A DNA stretch of 64,000 bases from Platanthera guangdongensis (Eukaryota; Streptophyta; Magnoliopsida; Asparagales; Orchidaceae). Location: contig CM077165.1 of assembly GCA_039583875.1 (NCBI GenBank), forward strand, positions 70,854,757-70,918,756, given 5' to 3'. The notes under the pieces were generated by a model. That model saw only the letters and a program-made list of their open reading frames with translations. It was not told the DNA's origin and searched no databases. Each line of letters opens with the position of its first letter. The first letter of the stretch is position 1. This document shows positions 22,531 through 33,642 of this stretch, piece after piece. Both the position numbers and the translations under genes were made by a program.

Positions 22531-25003
22531 CCGGTGGTTTAACCACCCTCTTCGATCTCCGAAGACACGGCTCCTTGCTCACGGCTTTTGTTGCTTCTTC
22601 AGGCTCCACTCCTACCTGGGGCAAGCATTGAGAAGTGCTCCCCCTGCTTCCTGAGCCAGAAGGCTCAGCCTCGGAGTTCGAAGCAACAGGAGCTGCTGGT
22701 GAAACAGCAAGATCCTCTTCTAAGCCTTCAGCAGCCTCCACCGGTGCTTCATCAACCTTGATACTTCCGGTTAGCTCCACCGAGCCACCTCCATATGACG
22801 TCAGCTCGTCAAAGACAACGTCTCTTGATACCACGAACTTCTTCGTCACAGGGTCCATGCATTTTCATCCCTTCTTCCGCTCATCATAGCCAATAAAGAC
22901 AAGTTTCCTTGCCTTCGCATCCAGCTTTGTCCGTGAAGCATCCGGGACATGCACGTAGCAAGTTGAACCAAACACCCTAAGGTGTCCCACACTCGGCTTC
23001 TCCATCAGCAACAGCTCAATAGGCGTCTTCATGTTGATAGGGCTGAGTGGCATCCGGTTGATAACATAAGCAGCACAAGACATTCCCTCCGCCCCAAAGG
23101 ACCTTGGGATATCTTTCGCATGAAACCAGCATTTGCAGGTTTCCGTCAGATGACGGATCTTCTGCTCCGCTACCCCATTTTGTTGTGGAGTGTGAGCATA
23201 AGTAAGCTCTCTTTGGATCCTGTGCTTCCTGCAGAAGTTAGAAAACTCGGAGGAAACAAATTCACCCCCGTTATCAGTTCTAAGCTTCTTGATCCGCAAG
23301 CCAAGCCGGCCTTCTACCAACTCCTTGAACTCCACGAACAAATGGAAGGCTTCTGACTTCTCCTTTAAGAAGTACACCCAAGTATACCTTGAGTAGTCAT
23401 CAACCAAGACAAGCATGTATCTACTTCCACCAAGGCTGGCAGTAACAGTCGGTCCCATCAGGTCGCCATGAATACACTCCAATGTTTTCTTGCTCCTTGT
23501 TTGTGATTTATCAAACGGAAGGCGATGTGCCTTACCGTATTGACAGCCCGCACAAACATGCCCATCACCAAAGGAGGACAACTTTGGCAACCCCCTCACC
23601 AGACTTCTACTAACCATCGCCTTCAGCTTGTCCATGCCAACATGCCCCAGCCTCTCATGCCAGATAGCTGCACTATCATTGGCCCTCATCTTATCAACAT
23701 AAGCATTGGTGGAAAGAACAAACAAGTTCTTCACCCTCCTCCCAACATGAGCAACATCAGCCTTTACTGCTGATACGTTGCGAAGGAACCTCATGTCTGT
23801 TGGCCCAAACAGAACGTGATACCCAGCGTCCACCGCATTGGTCACCGAGAAGAGGATCTTCTTCATGCCCGGCACGTGATACACACTCTGTAACGTGAGT
23901 GGCCCCTGATCACTACCCAAAGACACGACCCCCTCCTTCTCTACTGCATAAACAGTATTATCAGTAGTGATAATAGCTTCATTACCTGAGTAAGCCTGCA
24001 TGGAGGTGAACTTTGATTTGTCTCCGGTGAGGTGATGACCACACCCGGAGTTCACGATCCACTCGCTGTTGAAGTCCTCAGCAGACAAGGCCCGGACACA
24101 AGTGCCCGTCATAAAAGCTCCGCCCCATCCTGCTTCTTCACTTCTCGAGCAAGCTTCCTCCTTTCCCGCAGCATGCCCAGGCTGCAGTTTGACCTTGCAG
24201 TCCCGCTTGAAGTGCCCTCGCTGATGACACCGGTAGCACTTCAGATTCTTCTTCTAGTCCTTAGGAGCATTGCTCCTCTCCGGTGGATATGAAGTTGAAG
24301 TCTCCTTCTCAATAGCGGCCTGCACCTTCGTCTTCTTCTTCCCTTCCCATCCTTTCTTCTTGCCTGAGAAGAGAGCTTCGCTGCCTTCCTGATTCAGATT
24401 CACTCCAGCCATCTGCCTTGCTAAGCTCTCCTGCGAGGCAAGCAAATTCTCCAGCTCCAGCAACGACGGCTGAGTAGCCCACCCTTGAACAGATATTACA
24501 AATGCCATATACTCCTTTCGCAAGCCGCGGATAATGTGCCTTTTCATCTTTGCCTCAGAGATAGGCTCATCAGGATCCAGTGCCGACAGCTCAGCACACA
24601 AGCTCTTCATCTTTAAGAAGTACTTGGAGATGGAAAGGTCTCCCTGAGTTGCCCTGGCCAACTCATTCTCCAAGAACTGAAGCCGCGCCACATTCTTCCT
24701 ATTGAACAACTCATCAATGGTTGTCCAAATATCAGCAGCCGACTCACACCCTACGATGTGATCAAACAGTTCCGGAGACACGGCTCTCTTCAGAATGAAT
24801 TCTGCCTTAACATTTGTTCTTCTCTAGAGCCTAACCTGCTCAGCAGTACCGAAAGTAGCAGTAACTTCTTGTCTGTCATCACCACCGACGACTTCCCACA
24901 GCTCCTCGCCAAGAAGATAACTCTTCATGCACGACTTCCACTTCTTGAAGTTAGTCGGCGTTAAGAGTTCAATGCCAAGACCTCTTGCAAAACTCCCTTC
25001 CAT
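22531..25003 (-). pseudogene. Element D gag, protease and integrase, cut off by element E
   Basis: Minus-strand frame from ATG at 25003, chosen because the gag-like sequence MEGSFARGLGIELL begins there. Gag helices lead to a CCHC knuckle (CYRCHQRGHFKRDC, near 24240-24200). The protease active site reads VNSGCGHHLTG where DSG is expected. Integrase follows: CAGCQYGKAH, then catalytic Asp in IHGDLMGP, Asp in RTDNGGEF and Glu in NGVAEQK (about 23450-23150). In-frame stops at 24824-24826, 24254-24256 and 22865-22867 fit changes of Trp or Gln codons. The frame continues at 14535 beyond E. Confidence 0.88.
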
Positions 25004-25120
25004 TATGACACCTGTTGGCAACCTTTCAGAAGCTCCGAGCAATAACACAGGTTGATCACCACTCAGTCACTGAGTAACAACACTGGCTGACTTCCGCTCA
25101 CGCAACTGCACCTCAGTAAC

Positions 25121-25135
25121 CTCGCTTTGATACCA
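25121..25135 (-). other. Primer-binding site of element D
   Basis: TGGTATCAAAGCGAG on the minus strand directly follows the LTR end. It resembles the initiator-Met tRNA PBS (TGGTATCAGAGC) with one change. Confidence 0.8.
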
Positions 25136-26807
25136 TGTTAAATTTTCTCAACATGGTCAGCAAGATAGCCCAAACGCCAAATTAATATCTTCGGAACTAC
25201 CCAGTTCACACGTTGAACCAGCGGAACCAAGGACTAGAGGAAACACCCAACAAGCAATGGAAGCACAAGCAGGTCTTTTATACATTCACTTCTTTACAAT
25301 TCGAGGCATACATAGCGAGACATGATTTCGCTAGTATAACAGCTGTAAACAGAAAGCACCAAAAAACAAGCCGGGCGGACAGCACCGGAGTCCGCCGAGA
25401 CCGCGAGGTCGCCGAGGTCGCCGAGACTGCTGAGCTCGCCCAAGCTATGCTGCAATCCGCCGAAAGACACGGAGTCCGCCGAAGCCGCGAGGACGCGCGG
25501 ACACACCGTTATTCGCCTCCTGCTGAACCTAAACTGAGGAACTCCCCTACCCGCCTGAAACTGGCGGACAGGTTATTGAAGCTAGCAAAGTTGAAACAGA
25601 ACTGACAAGCCGCAGAGCGACCTCCTGTTGAGTCCGCAGAGACCGCACACTTCCAAGCACTTGACCGAAGTCATAGCCAAACTCCTGGCTCCTTGAAGCT
25701 ATCCGCGCGACCTGCACAGTGCAAACCGTCAGCCTGAAACCATCCGCGCGGACTGGAAAACACAGACCGCAGCTCCTTGCACACCCCAACTTACTGTTCA
25801 CTCAAGTTACTTAGGTTACTGTAGATGTGCCAGGGGGGTCCTATTTATAGGCAGGGTGAGGAGTGTGGTCACCGCCCAAGAGATAGCGACACCACCCCCA
25901 GTCCGCGCGATAGCAAACCTCCGTCCGCTGAGTCCGCAAGGACTTAGCCGGATACCAAGGAAAACCGCCAGGAGCAGGCAACCATTGGCGAACTCTCTCC
26001 AGTCCGCCCAAGCTATGCGGACAAGGCATCAGCCCGCAAAGCTCCAACTACTGCAGGACAGCAACCCCCTTCAATGGCAGTCCGCACCAACCCGAGGCAG
26101 TCCGCAAGACTCACACCTCAATCCGCCACAAGTCCACGACCAAAGGCAGACAGTAACAGTCCGCCCGGTCACAGCGGACTTGGCGGATACGGCGGACACC
26201 AAGAACTTGACACAAAGTGTGACCAATTCCAAAACCATCAAGGGCCAATGCGAGCATGGCGGACGCAAACTCCCGTCTGCCAAACACCCTAGCACAGAAC
26301 GCCATCAGTCCGTGAGCTCCTCGTACCTGTCCAACGTAGCAGCTTCCTCCCGGACTCCAAACACCAGTCCGCCAACCGGTCTCCACAGCAAGACATCTGC
26401 TGTAACACCAGAACTTGACAAGGCCTCAGCCAAGCTCTAAGCCCAGTCCGCAACAGCCAATACCACGGACACATCAGTCCGCAAGCTTCCCGCGGACAAA
26501 AGCCAACCCGCCTATCAGCACAAGCTTGCATCCGCGGCCACTGAGCAATGCACCAGTCCGCAAGCCTCCATCCGCTCAGGTCGCTCCTTGGCAAAGCCAA
26601 TCAGCAAACACCCTATCCGCAGACACCAGGCCGCATAGTCCGAGGACTCAACCCGTGCAAACCGCTCAGAAGAACAACCGGCTTTCCACTAGACCTTCCA
26701 CCAGGCCGCACATCTCAGTCCGCCCAGTCCGCCTAGTCCGCCAATGCTGTCCGCCCAGGCCGCCCCGGTCTGTCCCGTCACCCACTTCCACTTCACAAAT
26801 TTCAACA
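25136..26807 (-). repeat. 5' LTR of element D (right in the window)
   Basis: 1,672 bp, pair of 11251-12920. It holds the GTCCGC/GCGGAC-rich region (about 25374-26768) and TATAAATA on the minus strand (about 25842-25850). Confidence 0.9.
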
Positions 26808-26812
26808 GTTGA
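26808..26812. repeat. Right target-site duplication of element D (GTTGA)
   Basis: Matches 11246-11250 exactly and lies directly after the D LTR. Confidence 0.9.
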
Positions 26813-29800
26813 GATATATTGAAGTTCAATTTTATTCTTCTCAACATTATCCCTTAAAAAGTGATGCCTAATTTCTATGTGTTTTGTCCTACTATGAAGG
26901 ACTGGATTTTGAGCTATAGAAATAGCACTGGGGTTATCACAAAATATTTTTGACTTCTCTAAGTTGTAGCCATAGTCTAGGAGTTGGTTTTGAATCCACA
27001 AGATTTGTGAACAATAACTGCCTGCAGCCACATATTCAGCTTCAGCAGTTGAAGTTGATAGAGAAGTTTGTTTCTTAAAAAACCAAGAGACAAGTCTGTC
27101 ACCAAGAAACTGACAAGTTCCACTGGTGCTTTTCCTGTCAATTCTGCATCCAGCATAATCAGCATCAGAAAATCCAGTTAATTCAAATGCTGAATCTTTT
27201 GGATACCAGAGACCTAGATTTGGACAACTTTTAACATACCTGAGAATTCTTTTAACTAATGTTAGGTGTGACTCTCTAGGGCTTACTTGGAATCTAGCAC
27301 ATATGCATGCAGCAAACATTATATCAGGTCTACTGGCTGTAAGGTACAGTAAAGAGCCAATCATTGCTCTATATGTTGTCTGATCAACAGGTTTCCCATG
27401 TTCATCAACATCCAATACAACATTAGTAGTCATAGGTGTTTTCATACAAGATGCTTCAGACATGCCAAATTTCTTAACTAATTCATTTGCATACTTGGTT
27501 TGAGAAATAAAGATGCCTTCAGCATGTTGTTTGACTTGCAATCCTAGAAAGAAGGATAGCTCACCCATGCTACTCATTTCAAATTTAGAATGCATTAGGT
27601 TGGAAAACCTTCTGCACAAATTTGAATCAGTAGAACCAAAAATAATATCATCCACATAAATCTGTACTAGTAAGGTATGGGACTTATGGGTTCTAATGAA
27701 AAGAGTTTGGTCTACTCTACCCCTTATAAATCCATTTTCCAGAAGGAAGCATGCTAGGGTCTCATACCATGCTCTAGGAGCTTGCTTGAGACCATATAAT
27801 GCTTTGTTCAACTTAAAAACATAATCAGGATAAGTTGGAGAGATAAAACCTGGAGGTTGTCTAACATAGACTTCTTCTTTGATGTCTCCATTGAGAAATG
27901 CACTCTTTACATCCATCTGATATACCTTGAAGCCTTTGTGTGCTGCATAAGCTAAGAAGATTCTGATGGCTTCCAATCTTGCAACTGGTGCAAAAGTTCG
28001 GTCATAGTCTATGCCTTCTTCTTGAGAATATCCTTGAGCAACTAGCCTTGCCTTGTTCCTTACAATTACTCCTTGATCATCCAATTTGTTTCTGAACACC
28101 CACTTTGTTCCAACAATGGAGTGATCCTTAGGCTTTGGCACTAGTTTCCAAACTTTATTCCTTTCAAATTGATGCAACTCTTCTTGCATTGCAATGATCC
28201 AGTGTGGATCTTGCTCTGCATCTTGAATGGATTGAGGTTCAATTTGAGATAGGAAGCAAGTGTGCAACAGGTTTTGGTTAACCTAATTTCTGGTTTGCAC
28301 ACCAGCTGAGATATCTCCAATTACTTGGGAAATTGGATGGTCTCTTGATGTTACTAAATCAACAGGGGGTGTTGATTGTTCACCAACCTGTGCTGTTGTT
28401 TCCTCTTGTGGTACAACAACTGGCTCTTCAAGTTATTTCTCCTCAATATGTTGAATGCTTTCCTCATCTTCACTGCTTTCCTCTTTTTAAGTAACCTGTA
28501 ACTTTTTCAAATCTTCAACAAGAGAATGTACCTACAAGGGTTCTATGGTAGAAGTGTTCTTCTCCTTGAAAGACATGTTAGATTCATCAAATGATATGTG
28601 AACAGATTCTTCAATTTTAAGAGATGATTTATTATAAATCCTATAAGCCTTACTGATCATGGAGTATCCCAGAAACACTCCTTCATCAGCTTTAGCTTGA
28701 AATTTTGCTAAATATCTCTTGTCATTATTGTGAATATAACAAATGCAACCAAAAATTCTAAAATAATCAACTTTAGGTTTCTTCCCTTTGAGTAATTCAT
28801 AGGGAGTCTTGCCTTTTATTTTATGTATCAAACTTCTGTTCAACACATAGTTGGAGGTGTTCACTGCCTCTGCCCAAAAAGATAGAGGAAGGTGAGCATC
28901 TGACAACAATGTATTGGCAGATTCAATAAGGGTTCTATTTTTCCTTTCAGCTACCCCATTTTGTTGAGGAGTTCTAGGAGCTGAGAAAGTATGCCTGATC
29001 CCTTCACTCTGACAGAACTCTTGCATAAGAAGAGAATCAAACTCTGTCCCATGATCACTTCTAATCAGGGCAATGAGAGTATTGAACTCAATCTGTATAC
29101 ATTTGAGAAACTCTGTCAGATACTTAAAGTTATCAGATTTCTTCCTCAGAAAGAACACCCATGTGAATCTAGAGAAGTCATCTACAACTACTAAAGTGTA
29201 AGATTTCCCTGCTAGGCTTTGTACTGTAATGGGTCCAAAAAGATCCATGTGTAACAGATACAATATCCTAGGTGAATCACTCTTATTAAGTGACTTAAAA
29301 CTATTTTTAGTTTGCTTGCCTAATTGACAAGCCCTGCAGAGTCCTTCCTTCTTGTAGGGGCCAGAAGGTAGTCCTCTAATAAGGTTGTCCTTGGATAGCC
29401 TAGCAATAGTTCTAAGGTTTAAATGTCCTAGTCTCTTATGCCATAAAATATTAGGTCTACAAACAGAATTGAACAGGAAAATATCTACATCTGTTGAAAG
29501 AAAATCTACTAGATAGATGTTACCTTTCCTTTTACCTGTCAACACAGTTGTGTTGTCCTCTGACTTGATCTTGCATAATGCTTTGCTGAAAGTCACCTGG
29601 TAGCCTTCATCACATAGCTGACTGATGCTTATTAAATTGTGCTTCAGTCCTTCCACATAAGCTACCTTCTTGAATGTCACTATCCCAATCTGGACTGCAC
29701 CATATCCTTTAGTTTGTCCAAAGTTTGAATCACCAAAGATGACTTTGGGTCCAAGCTTGGCTTTAAAGGATGTGAGGTTGTCCTTATTTCCTATCATGTG

Positions 29801-30085
29801 CTTAGAGCACCCACTATCCAAGTACCATTGTTTGTTTGATGTTGGATAGGTCTTCACCTGCACATAATATAATTCATTTTTTTTGACCCAGTTTACCTTG
29901 GGCCTAGGTTGACAACCTTTAAACTCAGAAATAAAAGACATCCCAGGTTGACTCTTATAACCTTCAGGATGATATCTCCTTGGAGGTATTATCCATTCAG
30001 TATAAGGGTTAAAGATTTGGGATGTAGGACCCCTAGGATTGGATTTTGATTTGCCCTTGAAAGGATTTCCAGAGCTCTGATCTTT

Positions 30086-30256
30086 GTTCGACGATCGTGG
30101 AGCTGCGTTCGACGATCTTGGGTCAGATCGTCGAGCTCCATTCGACGGTCGATTGTGGCAGAGTTCAGGAATTAGAGATCGTCGACCTGAGTTCGATGAT
30201 TTTGCCTGAGATCGTCGATCTACGTTCGGCGATCGTCGAGCTCCGTTCGACGATTT
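30086..30256 (-). repeat. In-frame ATCGTCGA repeats in the C gag
   Basis: The TCGACGAT motif of the LTR recurs within gag, spaced so that it encodes repeated SSN-x-x-RRS units. F (45812-46037) and H (60063-60242) carry the same block at the same place. Confidence 0.75.
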
Positions 30257-32007
30257 CTGCTGGGACTTAGTTTTCTTAGGCAGATCAGAATTTTTCCTAG
30301 CTACCTCTACAACTCCCTTCCCTTTATCAGAAATGAACTTGATTGGGGTTGTTAGAACTATAGGTTGCCTGGAGGAAGCACCCAAGCCCAGTGTACTATT
30401 AAATCTGGAGTTCACTGTGCTTGTGATGTCCATCATCTTGATACTCCTCCCATTAAGGGATTCTTCAAGCTTCTTGGCCTCTGATAGCTCACCTTTCAGT
30501 GAAGCTATCTGCTCCCTACAGCACTCCAACTCCTTAGAGAGTTTGAGATTTTCTGACTTTAAGGAACTATGTTCAGATAATTGATTTCTACGAGAGATAA
30601 TTTCCTTCTCAGATTTTAGTAAGTCTAAACATAATGCTTTAAACTCAGATTTAAAGTCCTCTGAATTGAAATCAAAAGAACTGATTACCTGGTCCTCTTC
30701 AAGTTGAGTCTCTGAGTCTGACTCTGACTCTTCTTCACCTGAATTATGTTTAGAGGCATTGATTGCCATCATGCAGAACTCCTTCTCTTCTACATCATCT
30801 TCATCATCACTGGAGCTGGATGAGGCTTCTGATTCCTCTTCAGTTTCACTCCAGGATTCAGCAACAAATCCCTTCCTTGTGTGTTTGTTCTTGCTTGAGG
30901 AGGGTTTGCCATTGCTACTTTTCTTGAAGTCTTTCTCCTTTCTTCTTTCTTTCTTATCCGTTCTATCCTTGTTTTTGTTCTCTGGACAGTCAGGTACTAT
31001 GTGCCCTAGTTTCCTGCAACCAAAGCAGACAATTTCTTTATTATTTGACTTATCATACCTTGGCTTATCATGCTCTTTGCATGATCTCCTTCTGAAGTCC
31101 TTTCTGGCCATCTTGTAAAATCTTTTGGCCAATAGACTGAGCAGCTCATCATTGCCTGTGACTTTGTCTTCAGGCTGATCTTCAGTTGCTTTGAATGCTA
31201 TTGTCTTCTCTTTTCTTGTGGCTGGTGAGGCAGCCTTCTGGTCTTCTTCTCTGTTCTTAATGAGCAGCTCATAAGATTTGAGCTTGCCCAAAAGAGCTTC
31301 TGTGGTGATCTCATTCAAACTTCTAGCATCCTTGATTGGCCATATTCTTGAGTCCCAAGTGCTTGGGAAGAACATTAGGATTTTGTCATTAAGTTCAGTC
31401 AGTGAGATCTCCTTATCCAAAGTCTTGAGTTCATTAACTATCAGACTGAGCCTGTTATACAATTTTCCAACTGACTCAGCTTATCCCTTCTTGAAATTCT
31501 CATATTGAGATATAAGGTGAGATCTCCTGTCCATTCTTTCATCAGCTGAGCCTGAGACTATTTCAGACAGCTTATCCCAGATTTCCTTTGCTGAATTGCA
31601 TTCAGCCACCTTTTGGAAGATGTCATCAGACATGGTCTGGGCTAAGATATTCATAGCCTTTGCATCAGCTACCTTCCACTTCTTGATATCAGTATCTGTT
31701 CCTGATGGAGGTGGAACATCATTTGTGCTTGTGTTCTCTGGAGGTCTTGGACAAACTGTCAAAACAGAATTAAAAATGTCCTCGTCAATAGAATTCATTT
31801 ATAATCTAATCCTTGCTTTCCAAAGTGTAAACTTGGACAGATTGCACACTGGAGGTCTAGTGCTAGCATAATCTTTGTTTTGGGCCATGATCTGTGAAGA
31901 AATAATCTAATAATAAAATCTAAAAAGAGGCAGATCTAACTAGGGATCTTTGGGTTCAGGTGTTAGCCTGTGCAACCACCAAGGTGTGGTATGTTTAACC
32001 AACCTCC

Positions 32008-32018
32008 CTCTGATACCA
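32008..32018 (-). other. Primer-binding site of element C
   Basis: TGGTATCAGAG on the minus strand, two bases after the LTR end; complementary to the 3' end of initiator-Met tRNA, as in most copia elements. Confidence 0.88.
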
Positions 32019-32020
32019 AT

Positions 32021-33637
32021 TGAAAGTGCAGCTATATCTGATATACTCTAGAGGGGGGGGGGGGGTGAATAGAGTATGGTGCTTAAAAACTTTTTACAAC
32101 AATTATTGTAATCTGAGTGAACATGGAAGCAAATATTAAATCTAATAATAGAGTAACGTACAAAAGAAATTAATCGCAGATCCTAACTAATCATAGATCA
32201 ATCACATCCAGAAACAAAAATAAAGACAAGCAAGCCAGAAGACACAAGGAGCTATAGTGGTTCCCCTAAATTTGGGTACATCCACTCTTCTACCACCCTA
32301 GGTAGGAATCCACTGCAGGATGAGTTGATCAGGTGTCCTGGGCACCATTGAGCTTTTGGTAAGGTGCTCAAAAACCAAATCAGATTTTTTGATCAGGTGT
32401 CTTACCACCAATGAGCTTTTGATAAGGTGCTCAAAACCAGGCACAAACTTTTGAAGTGAGTTTGAAAAACCCTTTACAGAGATGGGGATGAGAGAGTTAT
32501 GAAAGTCTTCTCTTTCTTAAAGCAGCTGAGAAGACTATGTGGATTTGATGTTGTCAAAGCTCCCCCTGAGTTCTTGAGATGTTCAGGAAATGAAGCTTTG
32601 CTGTAGGGTGATAGGCCTTCAGAGATTGATCTCCAGCAATTGATGATTTCAGTAACAGCTGAAATGTTAGGTGTTTGGAGTCTTGAATGATGTTGGCCTT
32701 GAACACTTGAATCACAGGAGATCTGAAGATTTCAGATGGTTGATCTCCTTGGTTGTGTGTTCTTGTATGAATTCTTTTATACAGAGAATGTCTACAGCTC
32801 TTTCTCTTTTTCTCTTGTGAACAATTGGTGTTGAGAAAGATGTTGTTCCAGAGAATGTTTTTAGTTCTTCTTCTTCTTGTGCACTCTCTGCAGATGCTAT
32901 CAGAATTATCTTCTGTGTGATTCAAAAATCTTGTCTTTTATTCACTGGTTCTGAATAGAAAATGATCCTCTGTCAAGAATAGCCGTTGACCTGACATTAA
33001 TTGCATCCTTAATTGCCTTTGTCTTTTGGGGGAAAGTCCAACGAAACATTCCTTGATAATCCCTTGAAACTTGGTCCAGAATAAATGAAAACGGCTAGAA
33101 AATCTTCTGAATTAATTGCTGAATAACTCCTTAACTGTCCTGAATTTGAATCTTGAGAAACATTGAATTCTTCAGAAAAACGTCGAACTGAGCTCTACTA
33201 TCGTTGAACTGAGCTCAGCGATTTGGACTTAGACAGCAACAGAGATCGTCGATCTGAGCTCAACTATCGTCGAACTGAGCTCAGAGATAGAGAATCAATA
33301 CTGAGTCAAGATCGTCGAACTGAGATCGAAGATCATCGAATGGAGTTCGATGATTTGTTGAAGTTGAGAGCTCAGCGATCGTCGAATGGAGTTCGACGAT
33401 CCGTCGAAGTTGAGCTAGACGATCGTCGATTGGACTTCGACGATTCGTCGTACTAAGCTCGACGATATGACTTAGTCTTCAAACTGAAAAACCTTGGTCT
33501 TGAGGGCAGCTTCCAAACCTAACTACTAACCCTTAGACTCAATTCTAATTGACCTTTAGATCTATACAGGAGGTCAAAAACAGGTTTCCTAGAGATATAG
33601 TGATCCTGACCCAAATTAGTAATAGGGTGTTCCAACA
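32021..33637 (-). repeat. 5' LTR of element C (right in the window)
   Basis: 1,617 bp, pair of 5741-7353, with the same TCGACGAT array (about 33180-33466) and AATAAAAG box. Confidence 0.9.
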
Positions 33638-33642
33638 TCCAA
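33638..33642. repeat. Right target-site duplication of element C (TCCAA)
   Basis: Matches 5736-5740 and lies directly outside the C LTR. Confidence 0.9.

Larger units (their letters stand above)
11251..26807 (-). mobile_element. Element D: Ty1/copia retrotransposon nested in C and interrupted by E
   Basis: Minus-strand order: LTR (25136-26807), Met-type PBS, gag, protease, integrase, [element E], RT, RNase H, PPT, LTR (11251-12920). Integrase before RT makes it copia. Its protein sequence and LTR differ clearly from the SIRE-like family and there is no third ORF. TSD GTTGA flanks it. Length without E is about 7.6 kb. Five in-frame stops and a protease active-site change indicate a dead copy. 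I cannot place it in a copia sub-lineage without a tree. Confidence 0.9.
26808..31888 (-). pseudogene. Element C gag-pol, up to the D insertion
   Basis: A single minus-strand frame from ATG at 31888 (MAQNKDYAST start shared with F and H). Gag has a CCHC knuckle CFGCRKLGHIVPDC near 31020 and SSN-x-x-RRS repeats at 30086-30256. Protease DSGCS lies near 29820; integrase has HKRLGHL, CRACQLGK, then Asp (HMDLFGP), Asp (RSDHGTEF) and Glu (NGVAERK); RT has [10 protein letters not shown] and YVDD near 27650; RNase H follows. In-frame stops include 31799, 31481, 28532 and three between 28500 and 28280. Unlike F and H, gag and pol are in one frame, because the junction has one base fewer in an A run. 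Confidence 0.9.
5741..33637 (-). mobile_element. Element C: SIRE/Maximus-like Ty1/copia element with third ORF, nested in B and interrupted by D
   Basis: The minus-strand order is LTR (32021-33637), PBS, gag-pol, spacer, third ORF, PPT, LTR (5741-7353). Domain order protease-integrase-RT-RNase H marks it as copia; the large third ORF after pol marks the SIRE-like group. TSD TCCAA flanks both ends. Element D (11251-26807) sits a few dozen codons before the pol stop. Without D the element is about 12.3 kb, close to F (12.2 kb). Gag-pol and ORF3 carry several stops, so it is not autonomous as read. Confidence 0.9.

Noticed and set aside
24032..24292. Plus-strand frames opposite D gag-pol
   Set aside because: Antisense shadows of the D coding frame, which has recognisable motifs.
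26666..26806. Apparent C-terminal extension of C pol on the minus strand
   Set aside because: Those codons are the D LTR read through the insertion junction; the true pol end is at 11143.
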